A stretch of 39,371 nt of DNA from Pseudorhizobium tarimense (GTDB lineage: Bacteria; Pseudomonadota; Alphaproteobacteria; Rhizobiales; Rhizobiaceae): the NCBI RefSeq assembly GCF_022968135.1, contig NZ_JALJRA010000018.1, positions 1 through 39,371 of the forward strand, read 5' to 3'. Positions within the stretch are counted from its first letter, which is position 1, and every line of letters starts with the position of its first letter. Below, in pieces: positions 1-8,627 of the stretch. The position numbers were made by a program, and so were the translations under genes. The notes under the pieces were generated by a model that was not told where the DNA came from, searched no databases, and saw only the letters and a list, made by a program, of their open reading frames with translations.

Positions 1-140
1 CCATGGCGGCGAGCGGTAGAAGATACCGTCTCGCCAGGTTCGAAACTCTGCTCAATGATTGTCAGCTTCTGCTCGGTGGTCCACCGCCTGCGGCGGACAT
101 CACCCGTCAGCAATTCAATGTGTCGGTACTCGTTAGACAT
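1..140 (-). CDS. IS3-family (IS2-group-like) transposase OrfA, N-terminal part
   Basis: The frame opens at an ATG whose complement is at 138-140 and runs off the left edge. It starts MSNEYRHIELLTGDVRRRRW and continues with TTEQKLTIIEQSFEPG and a typical OrfA helix-turn-helix start (ETVSSTARRHG). This is the DNA-binding OrfA of IS3-family elements of the IS2 type, which pairs with a DDE OrfB made by frameshifting; OrfB would lie outside the window. A terminal inverted repeat sits about 45 bases upstream of the start, as expected for this family. Some annotation systems label similar proteins as IS66 accessory proteins, but the terminal repeat favours IS3. Only 46 residues are visible. Confidence 0.75.
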   Translation of the reverse strand, partial: MSNEYRHIELLTGDVRRRRWTTEQKLTIIEQSFEPGETVSSTARRH

Positions 141-185
141 AAGCCTATACCCAAGCCTGTGCTTGAGCCTTTCTGCTTATGCCGA

Positions 186-213
186 CTGTCCGGTCGAAAC
201 GGGGGGCAGTTCA
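186..213 (-). repeat. Terminal inverted repeat of the IS3-family element
   Basis: Read on the minus strand this begins TGAACTGCCCCCC and ends CCGGACAG, the pattern of IS2-type ends (a TGGACTG/TAGACTG-like start, C run, then GGACA). It lies between the OrfA start and the point where the IS481 reading frame leaves its family sequence, so it marks the insertion boundary. The other end is outside the window, so a target duplication cannot be checked. Confidence 0.65.
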
Positions 214-598
214 ACTCGTAACGCACGACCGGCTCGATGGGAGCGAGGTCCTTCATGCGCGACAGGCCAGCGCGTCTGAGAACACGGCTGACGGTGGCAG
301 GCGAAACACCCGTCTCCATGGCAATGTGCTTCCCGGTCAAGCGTTGTCTGCGAAGACCGGCAATGCGCTCGACCAGAGCGCCGTCCGTCCGCCGGGGACT
401 GGCTCGGGGCCGCGATGAATGGTCCGTCATGCCGTCGCGCCCGGCCGTTTCGAACCGTGTGACCCAGCGCGACACGATCTTCGGCGAGACGCCATAGACC
501 CGAGCGGCTTGGCTTCGAGACAACTGCCCGCCGGTCACCGCCAAAGCCATTTCTTCTCGACGCAAAGGCGTCAGTCGGGCATTCTTGTGAATGTTCAT
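214..598 (-). pseudogene. IS481-family transposase, 5' fragment interrupted by IS3
   Basis: The protein starts MNIHKNARLTPLRREEM and has the two helix-turn-helix units of IS481 transposases: LSRSQAARVYGVSPKIVSRW, and GKHIAMETGVSPATVSRVLR further on. Family similarity runs through SRMKDLAPIEPVVRYE. There the frame enters the IS3 terminal repeat, so the DDE catalytic domain that should follow is missing. An upstream ATG at 664 is also in frame, but 598 matches the usual IS481 start. The rest of the gene should lie beyond the IS3 element, left of the window. The product cannot transpose by itself. Confidence 0.85.
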
Positions 599-862
599 TC
601 GGAGCGATCCTGGAAAACTGAGGTGTGGTAACTCCAGTCTCCTAAATCCGCTCCGGATGGACAACCTCCTGAAAGCTCACATCTAGCCCCCGTGACATCG
701 GGACAATCCCGCCGCAAGCTCATTCGGTTGATCTGACCTTCCACGGGCATAGGCATCGTCGAGATATGCGTTGCGGCTTCGATCGTCAGCTTCGCACCGA
801 CAGAATGCGCCACTACATCAAGGCCGCCGGATATGATCGGGATTGAACAGGATCTGCTCTAG

Positions 863-1150
863 CGCCGCAGGATCGTGCTTCTCAACGCCCGCATGGTGTA
901 TGACGACGGCATCCGAACCGGCTGTTCATCTCGCCATCGACGATATCACCGAGCCGGCTAAGCAAGATTGATCGAAATCGCGACCTTCTGGCTGCCGAAA
1001 TGGCGCACCGGATCAAGAACACCCTGCAGATCATCTCCTCCTTCGTCTCCCACAAAATACGACGCGCCGCAGAGCCGTGCGCGCAAGGCTACGAGCGGTG
1101 CAGGCACGCATCCAGCCTGTCGGGAGCTCTACGATGCCAGGTACGGGTGA
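863..1150 (+). pseudogene. HWE/HisKA_2 sensor histidine kinase fragment
   Basis: Three frames joined together give the end of a PAS domain and a phospho-acceptor box. 863-918 encodes RRRIVLLNARMVYDDGIRT, then after a shift VHLAIDDITEPAKQD, then from about 970 DRNRDLLAAEMAHRIKNTLQ followed by IISSFVSHKIRRAAEPCAQGYE. AHRIKN holds the phosphorylated histidine typical of HWE/HisKA_2 kinases. After about 1090 the frame is lost again and no ATP-binding domain follows. With several frameshifts and both ends missing, this is a relic. The family identification rests mainly on the conserved H-box. Confidence 0.75.
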
Positions 1151-1292
1151 GCGGCTGTCGTTGTTGCAGACGCTTGCTTTCGGCCAGCAGGGCTGTTTCG
1201 GCGCGCCCTGCCCACTTTGCTGCCCCTCTTTCGGGCAACTGACAGGCAGGAACGCCGCCTCCGCGATTCACGAACGCGCTCTTCTTTATGCG

Positions 1293-1646
1293 TTATCCCG
1301 TGGTTGGGTGCGTGCCTTTCTTCGTCACAAGAGGCACTACGATTTCCATCAGTCCCACGAGCACATGCGGCCACCAGATAGTTTGCGAGAAACCAAACAG
1401 CCAAGGTGATGCTGCAAGAAGAACGCCACCGGCAATATCCACAGCGAGGTGCACCTTCAAGGGAATCAACTTTGCGACGCTGAGCTCGTAGTTCGTCAGC
1501 AAGCTCATGACCAAGATCATTGCCCCTAGGAGCTGCGGGAGCCATTGCTCGATCCCTCCATTGGCAAAGCCAAAGAGATACGGTGCAATCAGGAGGAGCA
1601 CCCCCGTCAAGTAGTCGATGATGCCGTGCGTTTTCGTGTCGATCAT
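1293..1646 (-). CDS. SPW-repeat integral membrane protein
   Basis: This 117-residue protein has four hydrophobic segments in two related halves, the layout of SPW-repeat proteins. The signature is visible in the second half (AASPWLFGFSQ) and in a variant form in the first (IAPYLFGFANG). The start MIDTKTHGIIDYLTG follows a GGAGG about nine bases upstream. Proteins of this family sit in the inner membrane and their function is not established. It has no close co-directional partner: DUF2254 upstream is more than 200 bases away. The length is normal and nothing indicates damage. Confidence 0.85.
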   Translation of the reverse strand: MIDTKTHGIIDYLTGVLLLIAPYLFGFANGGIEQWLPQLLGAMILVMSLLTNYELSVAKLIPLKVHLAVDIAGGVLLAASPWLFGFSQTIWWPHVLVGLMEIVVPLVTKKGTHPTTG

Positions 1647-1859
1647 AATAGAGGCCTCCGCTTCTCAGAATCGATGAAGTCAACAAGGAGTTTCCGCAAA
1701 TGTTCCTGAACAAGTGGGTGCGGCTTTCGATAACAACTGTACCCATAGAATCCGTGGCTCATTTGCCGCTACGAGGGGATCGCCGTGACAATCGCTCATG
1801 AATTAATCGTCCCAAATCAGCAATGGCGTCTGGCAGCGTGTTGCGTGCCAGATTAGGGA

Positions 1860-3122
1860 TCAGCTGGCCGTAAGTAAATGCCGCGCACTCTCAAGAGCCG
1901 CCCGGATATCTGCACGGTCCGCATCTGTCTGAGCTTGAGAGGCTCCGTGTTCCGCCATCGCTTGCGTATGGCTCCAGAGAAACTCGACGACTTCCCTCTC
2001 GCTTTCGCTGGAGCATGGCAAGCGCGCCATTAACTTGATCATGTGGATGATCACAGCGGGATATGGAGCCGCTGTCTGTCGAAATGCCTTCATCGGGCCA
2101 TCCATGAACTGAGTCACCTTCTCGGTCGGCAACTCGAGCCGTGGCATCGCGTTCTTGTCGGTGAGCCACTGGGGAGTGTGAGAGACATTCAAGGCCACCG
2201 CGAACATGCTAGCCAGCCTGTCGCAACAGGCGAGAGCTGTGTAGAAATCGTTTACCGCAGGCGATAGCGCGCGGCTCGCGATTTCCACCAGCAAATTAGC
2301 TTCGAAGACCGGCCCGCGCGTGTCGTTGCGATAGGATGCGGCTATGATGTGTGGCGTCACCCAATCCGAACTGGCATAACCCATCACCGTGCCAATTTCC
2401 TCCCCTTCCATCATGAAGTCGCCAGTCCCGCGGAGAAGACGTACAGCGGCGCCCCGTGCGCAGGCTTCGTCCAAGATCTTGTCGCACTTGATCTCGTCAA
2501 TGTAGCCGGTCTCAGCCGCACGGATCGGGATGCTGCCCTGTAGATCCAAGTTGGGCGGCTCGGCGTGCCGATTGCGGCTAAGGCTCCGGGCCGCGTTGCG
2601 GCCCAGCTGAGCGATGGAGGTGTCGATGTGAACTGTGCGTCCAAGATGATTCAGAGCCCTTGTCATCCAAGCCAGAGCCAAGATTGTCGCAACAGTGAGT
2701 ACTGCCAGAGTGAGCCGCGGAACACGCTCCGGTGGGCCCTCAGAATCGACCGAAGACAGCACAATTAGTGCGCTAGAAAGCAGCGCTAGCAGGAGCCCAA
2801 GCGTGAAACGTATCTTCCGGTCCCCGATCCAGCGGTCGATCAACCGCACGCCGAGATTGCTCGAAGCCAGCGTTAGAACCAATAGAGTGATGGAAAAATA
2901 GAGGGTGGCGAATGCCGTATGTACCGTAACAAGGCCGCTCGCCAGCTCCAGCGCGGTCTTACCTGGTATGGACAACGGCCAGCCCCACTCCCCAACCCAA
3001 GCCGACGCCCCTTGGCCATCAAGGATCAGCAATCCCACGGTGAAAAGGACCGTGCCCAAAATCATCAACGAGGGCAGCGCCCAGAAGTTAGACCATAATG
3101 CGTGACGCGCCGAGCCTGCCAT
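1860..3122 (-). CDS. DUF2254 family membrane protein
   Basis: A 420-residue protein with N-terminal transmembrane segments at about residues 15-35, 60-85, 105-125 and 135-155, followed by a long soluble domain. The soluble part holds GYIDEIKCDKILDEA and a conserved FEANLLVEIASRALSPAVND stretch typical of DUF2254. Family members are predicted inner-membrane proteins of unknown function. The start at 3122 has GGGAGG about 11 bases upstream. The length fits the family (about 400-450 residues) and the frame is unbroken. It is probably monocistronic, since SPW lies more than 200 bases downstream. Confidence 0.85.
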   Translation of the reverse strand: MAGSARHALWSNFWALPSLMILGTVLFTVGLLILDGQGASAWVGEWGWPLSIPGKTALELASGLVTVHTAFATLYFSITLLVLTLASSNLGVRLIDRWIGDRKIRFTLGLLLALLSSALIVLSSVDSEGPPERVPRLTLAVLTVATILALAWMTRALNHLGRTVHIDTSIAQLGRNAARSLSRNRHAEPPNLDLQGSIPIRAAETGYIDEIKCDKILDEACARGAAVRLLRGTGDFMMEGEEIGTVMGYASSDWVTPHIIAASYRNDTRGPVFEANLLVEIASRALSPAVNDFYTALACCDRLASMFAVALNVSHTPQWLTDKNAMPRLELPTEKVTQFMDGPMKAFRQTAAPYPAVIIHMIKLMARLPCSSESEREVVEFLWSHTQAMAEHGASQAQTDADRADIRAALESARHLLTAS

Positions 3123-3932
3123 CTACAACTTGCCTCCCTATTTCTGTTTCTTACTCGGGCCGTTGATACCGGCACCGACGATCCGCCGAGGCCGCATGAT
3201 GTCGCAGGAGTGTCGCCCAGCATGTCTTGATGCAGACGCCGCTGCTCTGTCAATCGTGGGTGCCATTTAAGGGAGAGCTTCCCATCGCCAACTCAAATAC
3301 TCTCGCTGCTGTTGCTGGCCGGATGTCCTGCGATCCGGCGGCGCCATGTAAGGGGAAGCTCGTCATTGATGCACCGAATTCAAAGTAGACGAGTTAGGCA
3401 CAGCGCGCGGTATTTGGCACCAGAAAAAAATGCCAAGAGTATAGTGACGGTCTTGCCTGCTGTAGTTTCCTCCTCGGCCTCAACTCCGGCACAAGCATTT
3501 CGCCTGCCGGATCCGCTCGGCGATCAGGTCGCGGACGCCCTCAATCGCGATAGGTCGGGCTGCCGCGATATCAGGAACCTCTGCTCCGTCAGGGTGTTTT
3601 TCTCGCCTTGATGGGATCAGAACCAACAGTCCTGCTAATACAGGTTCCTTCCGATTCTATTTCCATAAACGAACCAAGACATTGGCTTGTCTGAAAGACT
3701 GAGGGACGGACAACAGCTAGCTTCTGCTCCGAATTTATATAGATGAGCTGCGGCTTCTTGGAGCGGATTCCAAAGAATCAGTCATCGTAGCATCACCGGA
3801 CTGCGCCTGGAGGAGTGTAACACTCGAACAGCTCCTGGTCCGGGACCTGTAGGGGGCCAGCCACAGGATCTGCTGTTGCGCCTCCGTGCTCTGACTACTT
3901 GCCGGCACAGCGCTGGTTTCGTGAGAAACTTT
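3123..3932. other. 810-base stretch without a recognisable gene
   Basis: No open frame here looks like a known protein. The part from 3400 to 3620 gives a short minus-strand run (VPDIAAARPIAIEGVRDLIA) that reads like protein but is bounded by stops. It may be a relic of an unidentified gene. No RNA gene or convincing terminator was seen. Confidence 0.4.
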
Positions 3933-4474
3933 CTAAGGGCCACAACATTGCCAGCTCCCGTCAATCGAACGGCTGGCGCCATCAGCCCGCTGGTAGGTCA
4001 GGGTAGCAGGCAGAGCCGGAGACTCACCACCACCCATTGCTGCACCCGTTATCGCAATATCTATCGTTTTACCTCGCCCGGTGAACGAGGCTCCCTTGAT
4101 CATCCCGTTAAACCCACCGGGCGCGCCAACAGGCTCGACCTCTCCAGAAACCTTTACAACCCCTTGGGCGGGCTCGCTCGATCCCACAATTCCCATCGCG
4201 TAGAGGATGGTCGAATTGTCCTCCGTCTGAAAGCTGCAACCGAGTTCACCGGTCAAAGCCACACTCTTCAGATCAGGCTCCGTTAGGTCGTCCAACCCAA
4301 TTTCTGACCCGTCGCCGCCGACTGTGGCACCTTGTGAGTTCGCAGGAGGAGTTGCGGTGTCTTCGCCAGCCGAGCATCCGCTCAGCATGAGACCAGCAAC
4401 AAAGCGACAGCAATGCCTCGGGTAACGGGATTAGAATGGGCTAAACGGTTGAGAGCGTGCGACATTGGCATCAT
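3933..4474 (-). pseudogene. Putative lipoprotein with a frameshift in its signal peptide
   Basis: The main frame (4388 down to 3933) encodes about 150 residues with a Cys four residues after its first Met (MLSGCSAGED), too short to be a signal peptide. Upstream in another frame, after a GGAG, lies MMPMSHALNRLAHSNPVTRG followed by IAVALLLVS, an excellent lipoprotein leader that runs into a stop just before the lipobox. Adding one base near 4390 would join leader and LSGC lipobox. The mature part is Gly/Thr-rich and ends SIDGSWQCCGP; no family was recognised. Either the gene is inactivated or the read has an error. The intact product would be anchored to a membrane by its lipidated Cys. Confidence 0.6.
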
Positions 4475-4516
4475 TTTCTCCGGTTACGACAGGCTTTCGA
4501 TCTAGAGGAGCGGCCG

Positions 4517-4798
4517 CTAGGCACACTGCGAGGTAGGCAGGGTCGATTCTTTGGCCTCGGTAGGGTGCGTTCCTTGGGAGGCACTTGGCCATTCCATCAG
4601 CCACTTGTGGTGCCCGGCTGCCTCCTGCAGCTCCGACGACGTCCTGTTCCCTTCGCGAAAGAGATTGATAAATACTTCTGCCGCGATAGCTGCTTCAGGA
4701 GATAGCCTGTCGACCAGACGCTCGCGGCACCATTGAGCCAACGCGGCCTCTAGTATCTCCAGTTCAGCAGGACCAAACGCTGTTTCGAAGAATCCCAT
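4517..4798 (-). CDS. Small hypothetical protein
   Basis: The start at 4798 (MGFFETAFGPAELEILEAAL) is preferred over 4855 because GGGAGG lies upstream at suitable spacing and the residues before it look unlike protein. The 93-residue product is acidic and helical in its first two thirds, with AQWCRERLVDRLSPEAAIAA and EVFINLFREGNRTSSELQEA. The layout resembles small cytosolic conserved hypotheticals of rhizobia and sphingomonads, but I cannot name a family. The last 25 residues are low in predicted structure. No operon partner is evident. Confidence 0.5.
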   Translation of the reverse strand: MGFFETAFGPAELEILEAALAQWCRERLVDRLSPEAAIAAEVFINLFREGNRTSSELQEAAGHHKWLMEWPSASQGTHPTEAKESTLPTSQCA

Positions 4799-5075
4799 CA
4801 AGTCATCCCTCCCAAATCCGGGGCAGCAGGTATAAACCGCCGTTTGGCGTTTCAAGGCATGGGCCGCGTGCTGGCCTCTCTCTATGGCAGCATCTCGGTG
4901 TGGCGCCTCATCGCAGGCAGAACAAGGAACCAGGCGGCGTATCGATGATCGGTCTCATCATACTCGCAGCAGCGGACCCTGCTCACCCTGTGGGAAATCT
5001 TCCCAACTCCGTACGAGCAATCTTGCATCGTGAATGCCTTCTCCCTACGGGAGAAAAGCATCTGGAGTTGTAGCA

Positions 5076-5591
5076 ATGGCATTAGAAGTCGAGCGTAAGT
5101 TTCTGGTCGTGGACCAGTCATGGCGGGCCTTGACTGCGACCGGTCGCCATATACTTGATCACCTGATAGCGCGGTTTGATCTGGGCAAGGCTCGCATCAG
5201 GGTCTGTGACAACACAACGACGCTCGCGATCAAGAGTGCTCGCCGCGGGTTTTCTCGAAGCGAGTACCATATCGAGCTAACAGAGGGCGACGGACAGGCA
5301 ATGATAGCGGACTTCGCGAGGGGTCCCGGTTTGGAAAAGATCCGTTACGAAATTCGGGTCAACGATGTTGTCTGGCAGGTCGACGAGTACCTAGGGCCGT
5401 TACTGGGCCTGGTCACGGCCGATGTCGAACTGCCCTCCGAAGATCATCACTTTGACAAGCCGGATTGGGTGGGCGAGGAAATCACCGGCGACTCTCGCTA
5501 TAGCTCAAGCACGCTCTCCGCCGCAGTTGAAGCGGTCCGTTTAATGCCGGACCCTGAGCTAGAGGCATCTGGTGGAATCGAGCGGCGGTGA
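5076..5591 (+). CDS. CYTH-domain protein (triphosphate tunnel metalloenzyme family)
   Basis: The 171-residue protein opens MALEVERKFLV, containing the ExExK signature that binds metal and triphosphate in CYTH enzymes. Further charged strands of the tunnel fold follow: KARIRVCDNTTTLAIKSARR, SEYHIELTEGDGQAM, LEKIRYEIRV and WQVDEYLGPLLGLVTADVEL. Small bacterial members are typically inorganic triphosphatases or of unknown substrate. The start at 5076 is chosen because GGAG lies nine bases upstream and the family begins right before the motif. The C-terminus (DPELEASGGIERR) is slightly longer than usual, and its DNA abuts the ureohydrolase relic, so the tail may come from a junction. Confidence 0.85.
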   Translation: MALEVERKFLVVDQSWRALTATGRHILDHLIARFDLGKARIRVCDNTTTLAIKSARRGFSRSEYHIELTEGDGQAMIADFARGPGLEKIRYEIRVNDVVWQVDEYLGPLLGLVTADVELPSEDHHFDKPDWVGEEITGDSRYSSSTLSAAVEAVRLMPDPELEASGGIERR

Positions 5592-6303
5592 GGGCGGTGA
5601 GGCTCCCAAGGTCCGCTTGCGGATAGAATTCCACGAGATCGAACCCAGCTATTCTCGCACGGTTCCCCACCCCGGCGATGATATCGATTACTTGGGTGTA
5701 GGTGAGCCCGCCCGGTGAAGGCCCTATCACGCTAGGCATACTGCTTGGGTCCAGGCCGTCGCAGTCCAGGGTGATGACGACGTTTGCACCTTCGGGGATA
5801 TGTCGAAGAGCGGCTTCAACACATTGCGAATGAACTTCTCTTGCAGTCACAATTCGACTGCCATAAACGGCCGCTGCTTCAAGTTCTGCGAGACGAGCAC
5901 TTTCCACCCCGCGCATCCCGACCTGAACAATTGCCGCAACGTGCGGCATCTCGCTTGCCCGGCGTATCGGGCTGGAATAGCCGTAACGTTCATCGCCTAG
6001 TTCGTCACGCCAGTCGATATGAGCATCGATCTGCAGTACCCCAGTTCGGCCCATGATCAGCGAAGCCAGCTAGGAAAGGTATCGGAGTGGAATTGTCTCC
6101 GCCGAGAAGAATGGGTACAGCAGGTAGCGCCAAGATCTCGCGCGTCTTCCACTCGATCTGCGCGCGGTTCCCCTCATTGTCTTCCATAGTCGTGGCGAGG
6201 TTTCCGAGGTCGATGCATGAGTTAGGATATCCGTTGAAGAGCGGATCTCCTAAATCGAAATCCCAATGCTCAACCAGTTCGCATGTGACCAAATCATTCC
6301 GGC
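5587..6303 (-). pseudogene. Agmatinase/ureohydrolase, internal fragment with frameshift
   Basis: Two frames together give the core of an arginase/agmatinase-type enzyme. The first (about 6300-6052) has WDFDLGDPLFNGYPN and ILLGGDNSTPIPFLAGFADH. The second (6054 downward) has VLQIDAHIDWRDE, with the DxHxD metal ligands, and ITLDCDGLDPSSMP, with another Asp pair. One extra base near 6045-6055 separates them. The N-terminal part is missing where the neighbouring reductase ends (6294), and the C-terminal helix is lost around LTALTAAR, after which the frame runs into the CYTH gene on the other strand. The usual GGDH motif reads GGDN. It cannot make an active enzyme. Confidence 0.8.
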
Positions 6304-7316
6304 AGTCTGACCACCAGCTTGCCTGTGTTGTGTCCTTCGAACAGCCCGACGAAGGCGGCGGGTGCCTGATCCAGCCCGTCCACAATGGTTTCGTGCGCGC
6401 GGAGATGGCCGGCATCGAGCCAGCCCCGCATTTGCCGCTCAAAATCTGAAAAGCAATCGAGGTGTTCGGCGTTCATAAAACCTTGAAGGCGGATCCGTTT
6501 GACGATCAGCGACATGAGCAAGGCGTGGATCCCACCCGTTCCCTCTGTGATGCCATTGTAGCCCGACACCAGCCCGCATAGGGGCACGCGTGCGTCATTG
6601 TTGAGAAACGGCCAGACGGCCTCGCGGACGGCGCCGCCGACATTCTCAAAGTAGATATCTATCCCATCGGGTGCGGCCTCGCGTAGTCGAACGGGAAGGT
6701 CGGGCGCGCGATAGTCGAGGCATGCGTCGAAGCTCATTTCCTCCACAACCTGACGGCATTTATCGGCTCCGCCCGCGATGCCAACGACGCGGCAGCCAAG
6801 CAGACGGCCAATCTGTCCTACCACGGAGCCCACAGCGCCCGCCGCCGCCGACACGACCAGCGTTTCACCCGCCCTCGGCCGTCCGATCGCCGTCAGGCCC
6901 CACCAAGCCGTGAAGCCAGTCATGCCCAGGACGCCCAGGGCCTGAGAAGGCTGCTCCATGTCGTTCGGAAGGCGGCGCAGACCGATACCATCCGATATCG
7001 CGAAGGTCTGCCAGCCAGCGTCGGGCGTGACCACCAAGTCACCTTCGGCGAAGCTGTCGAGGCGCGATCGCACCACCCGCGCGACCGTCCCGCCTCCAAG
7101 CGGTGCGTCGAGTGCATAGGGTGGCGCGTAGGAGTCACGACTGTCGTTCATCCGGCCACGCATGTAAGGGTCGAGCGACAGGTAGAGATTGCGCAGGAGC
7201 ATCTGTCCCTCGCTTGGCGCCGGCACACGGCCGTCCACGATGCGGAAGTCGCCGGGCACCGGCGCGCCCTGCGGTCTCCTGACTAGTTGTACCTGCCGGT
7301 TGAGGGTCTTGGTCAT
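6294..7316 (-). CDS. NADP-dependent MDR-superfamily oxidoreductase (YncB/CurA-like)
   Basis: A 340-residue zinc-independent medium-chain reductase of the leukotriene-B4-dehydrogenase/curcumin-reductase type. Visible features are the GroES-like start (NRQVQLVRRPQGAPVPGDF), LYLSLDPYMRGRM typical of the subfamily, and the nucleotide-binding loop VVSAAAGAVGSVVGQIGRL. It reduces activated double bonds of enones with NADPH in the cytosol. The start at 7316 (MTKTLNRQ) is where family similarity begins. It is the last gene of a three-gene minus-strand operon, 58 bases after the hydrolase. The end (GKLVVRLPE) looks natural, but foreign sequence starts immediately after its stop codon. Confidence 0.9.
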   Translation of the reverse strand: MTKTLNRQVQLVRRPQGAPVPGDFRIVDGRVPAPSEGQMLLRNLYLSLDPYMRGRMNDSRDSYAPPYALDAPLGGGTVARVVRSRLDSFAEGDLVVTPDAGWQTFAISDGIGLRRLPNDMEQPSQALGVLGMTGFTAWWGLTAIGRPRAGETLVVSAAAGAVGSVVGQIGRLLGCRVVGIAGGADKCRQVVEEMSFDACLDYRAPDLPVRLREAAPDGIDIYFENVGGAVREAVWPFLNNDARVPLCGLVSGYNGITEGTGGIHALLMSLIVKRIRLQGFMNAEHLDCFSDFERQMRGWLDAGHLRAHETIVDGLDQAPAAFVGLFEGHNTGKLVVRLPE

Positions 7317-7342
7317 TGATGGCTTCCGTGCGGTGGGATGAA

Positions 7343-7366
7343 GCGCCGGCCCCGCGGGGCCGGCGC
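7343..7366. promoter_or_regulatory. 24-base perfect GC palindrome inside the operon
   Basis: The sequence GCGCCGGCCCCG is followed directly by its exact reverse complement. It lies in the 58-base gap between the hydrolase stop and the reductase start. It would form a very stable hairpin in the operon transcript. No T run follows on the minus strand, so it is more likely an attenuator, RNA-processing or stabilising hairpin than a full terminator. Confidence 0.55.
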
Positions 7367-7374
7367 GCTGCAGA

Positions 7375-8598
7375 TCAACGGGCGAACTGTTGGCGCAGGA
7401 AGTCCAACACATCCGCGTTGGCCCGGCGGATGATGCTGAAGTGGTCTGCGCCATCGTAGACCTTGTAGGTAAGCCGCGCGCCGCTGGCCTTAAGCCTGTC
7501 CGCGAAGCGAGTTTGAAGCGCCTCAAGAACAAATGGGTCAGCATTGCCTTGGACGATCAGGAGGGGCTGGTGCAACGTATAGTCTGGCATGACGGCGGGA
7601 TCGTTGGCGGCCAGGAAGGCGTGCATCTGCGGCTGACTACCCCAGTCGGCGTTCAACCCCTCGAAGGCTCTCCCTTTCGCCTTGACCGCCGCGTCGATCG
7701 TCCCGATTGCCGCTACTGAGCATAACGAGCGGAAGCGCGGAAGCGTCTCAGCCAAGTCCGGTCCCATGATCGACGCTTCATCGAAGGATGGCTGTGTAAC
7801 CTTCAGGCCAGTTGCCATCAGTGCGCCCTGGAACTGCTGCATCATCAGGCCCTGATGCGCCGCCGCTTCGTCCGAAGCCGTCTTGGCATCCGCTTCGAAA
7901 CGGGCAGCGTGAGCTTCGATCGCGACGTAGGGCGCCGAGGCGACCGTGCCGGCGAAGGCAAGACCGGTCGCTTCCTTCGCGAGCGCCTCGACGCCCAGGA
8001 CTCCGTGACCGCCATCCGAATGGCCGACGACCGCCCAGCGCTCTGATAGGCTCGGCTCCGCCGCGCGCGCCGCCACGACGCCTGCGACCAGCGAGCGGGC
8101 GAGGCTCGACAGGCTGTAATAGGGGTAAGGCGTGGTCGCATCGGGGCCAAGCCCTTCGAGGTCAGGCGCGACCACGGCATAGCCCGCATCGATGAACTGA
8201 CTGATCTGCCAAGAATAATCGCTCTTGAAGCCGTCACGGGTCAGGCCGCCGTCCAATTCTGGGGTCTGGCTCGGCGCGCACGTCCGCTGTCCAGGCGTGG
8301 TCGTGCCGTGTTCCCAGCCGACGATCGGCCAGCCACCCGCCGGGGGTGCGCCCTTCGGCGTCAGCAGCAGCGTGGTGGCCGGCACCGGCCGGCCACTGAC
8401 CCCGAGCATGGTGTGGTGCAGGAGTTGGATATCAGCGTTGACGCCAGGCACCGCCGGCTGTGCCGTCGCTGACCGCAATGCGATCGGCGAAGGGCCCGCA
8501 TCGGCCGCCGCGACCGGCGAAAGGTTGGTGACCTCGAGCGCCAGGGCGAGGAAGGCGGCGGCCAGAGGCCGAGCCGCCCGTGAGAGGAAACGAGTCAT
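7375..8598 (-). CDS. Secreted alpha/beta hydrolase (secretory-lipase-like)
   Basis: Signal peptide MTRFLSRAARPLAAAFLALA with a likely cleavage after VAAADA is followed by an alpha/beta hydrolase fold of the bacterial secretory lipase type. The catalytic triad can be placed: Ser in VVGHSDGGHG, Asp in IVQGNADPFV, His in VYDGADHFSII near the C-terminus. A role on extracytoplasmic esters is inferred. Two starts are possible: 8598 gives a standard signal peptide, while 8631 overlaps the upstream SDR stop as ATGA and would add 11 residues. Overlap or near-overlap implies translational coupling. It is the middle gene of an operon divergent from an HxlR regulator. Confidence 0.85.
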   Translation of the reverse strand: MTRFLSRAARPLAAAFLALALEVTNLSPVAAADAGPSPIALRSATAQPAVPGVNADIQLLHHTMLGVSGRPVPATTLLLTPKGAPPAGGWPIVGWEHGTTTPGQRTCAPSQTPELDGGLTRDGFKSDYSWQISQFIDAGYAVVAPDLEGLGPDATTPYPYYSLSSLARSLVAGVVAARAAEPSLSERWAVVGHSDGGHGVLGVEALAKEATGLAFAGTVASAPYVAIEAHAARFEADAKTASDEAAAHQGLMMQQFQGALMATGLKVTQPSFDEASIMGPDLAETLPRFRSLCSVAAIGTIDAAVKAKGRAFEGLNADWGSQPQMHAFLAANDPAVMPDYTLHQPLLIVQGNADPFVLEALQTRFADRLKASGARLTYKVYDGADHFSIIRRANADVLDFLRQQFAR

Positions 8599-8627
8599 GT
8601 TGCACCATTCTCTTTTGGTTGGGAGGA

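Noticed and set aside
595..813. Minus-strand ORF with HSVGAKL resembling a hydrolase nucleophile elbow
   Set aside because: The match is too short, lies in decayed DNA beside the IS481 relic, and no other hydrolase motif is present.
1129..1746. A 205-residue minus-strand ORF
   Set aside because: It overlaps the SPW protein in another frame, has no family-like sequence and is rich in chance Arg/Ser/Ala runs.
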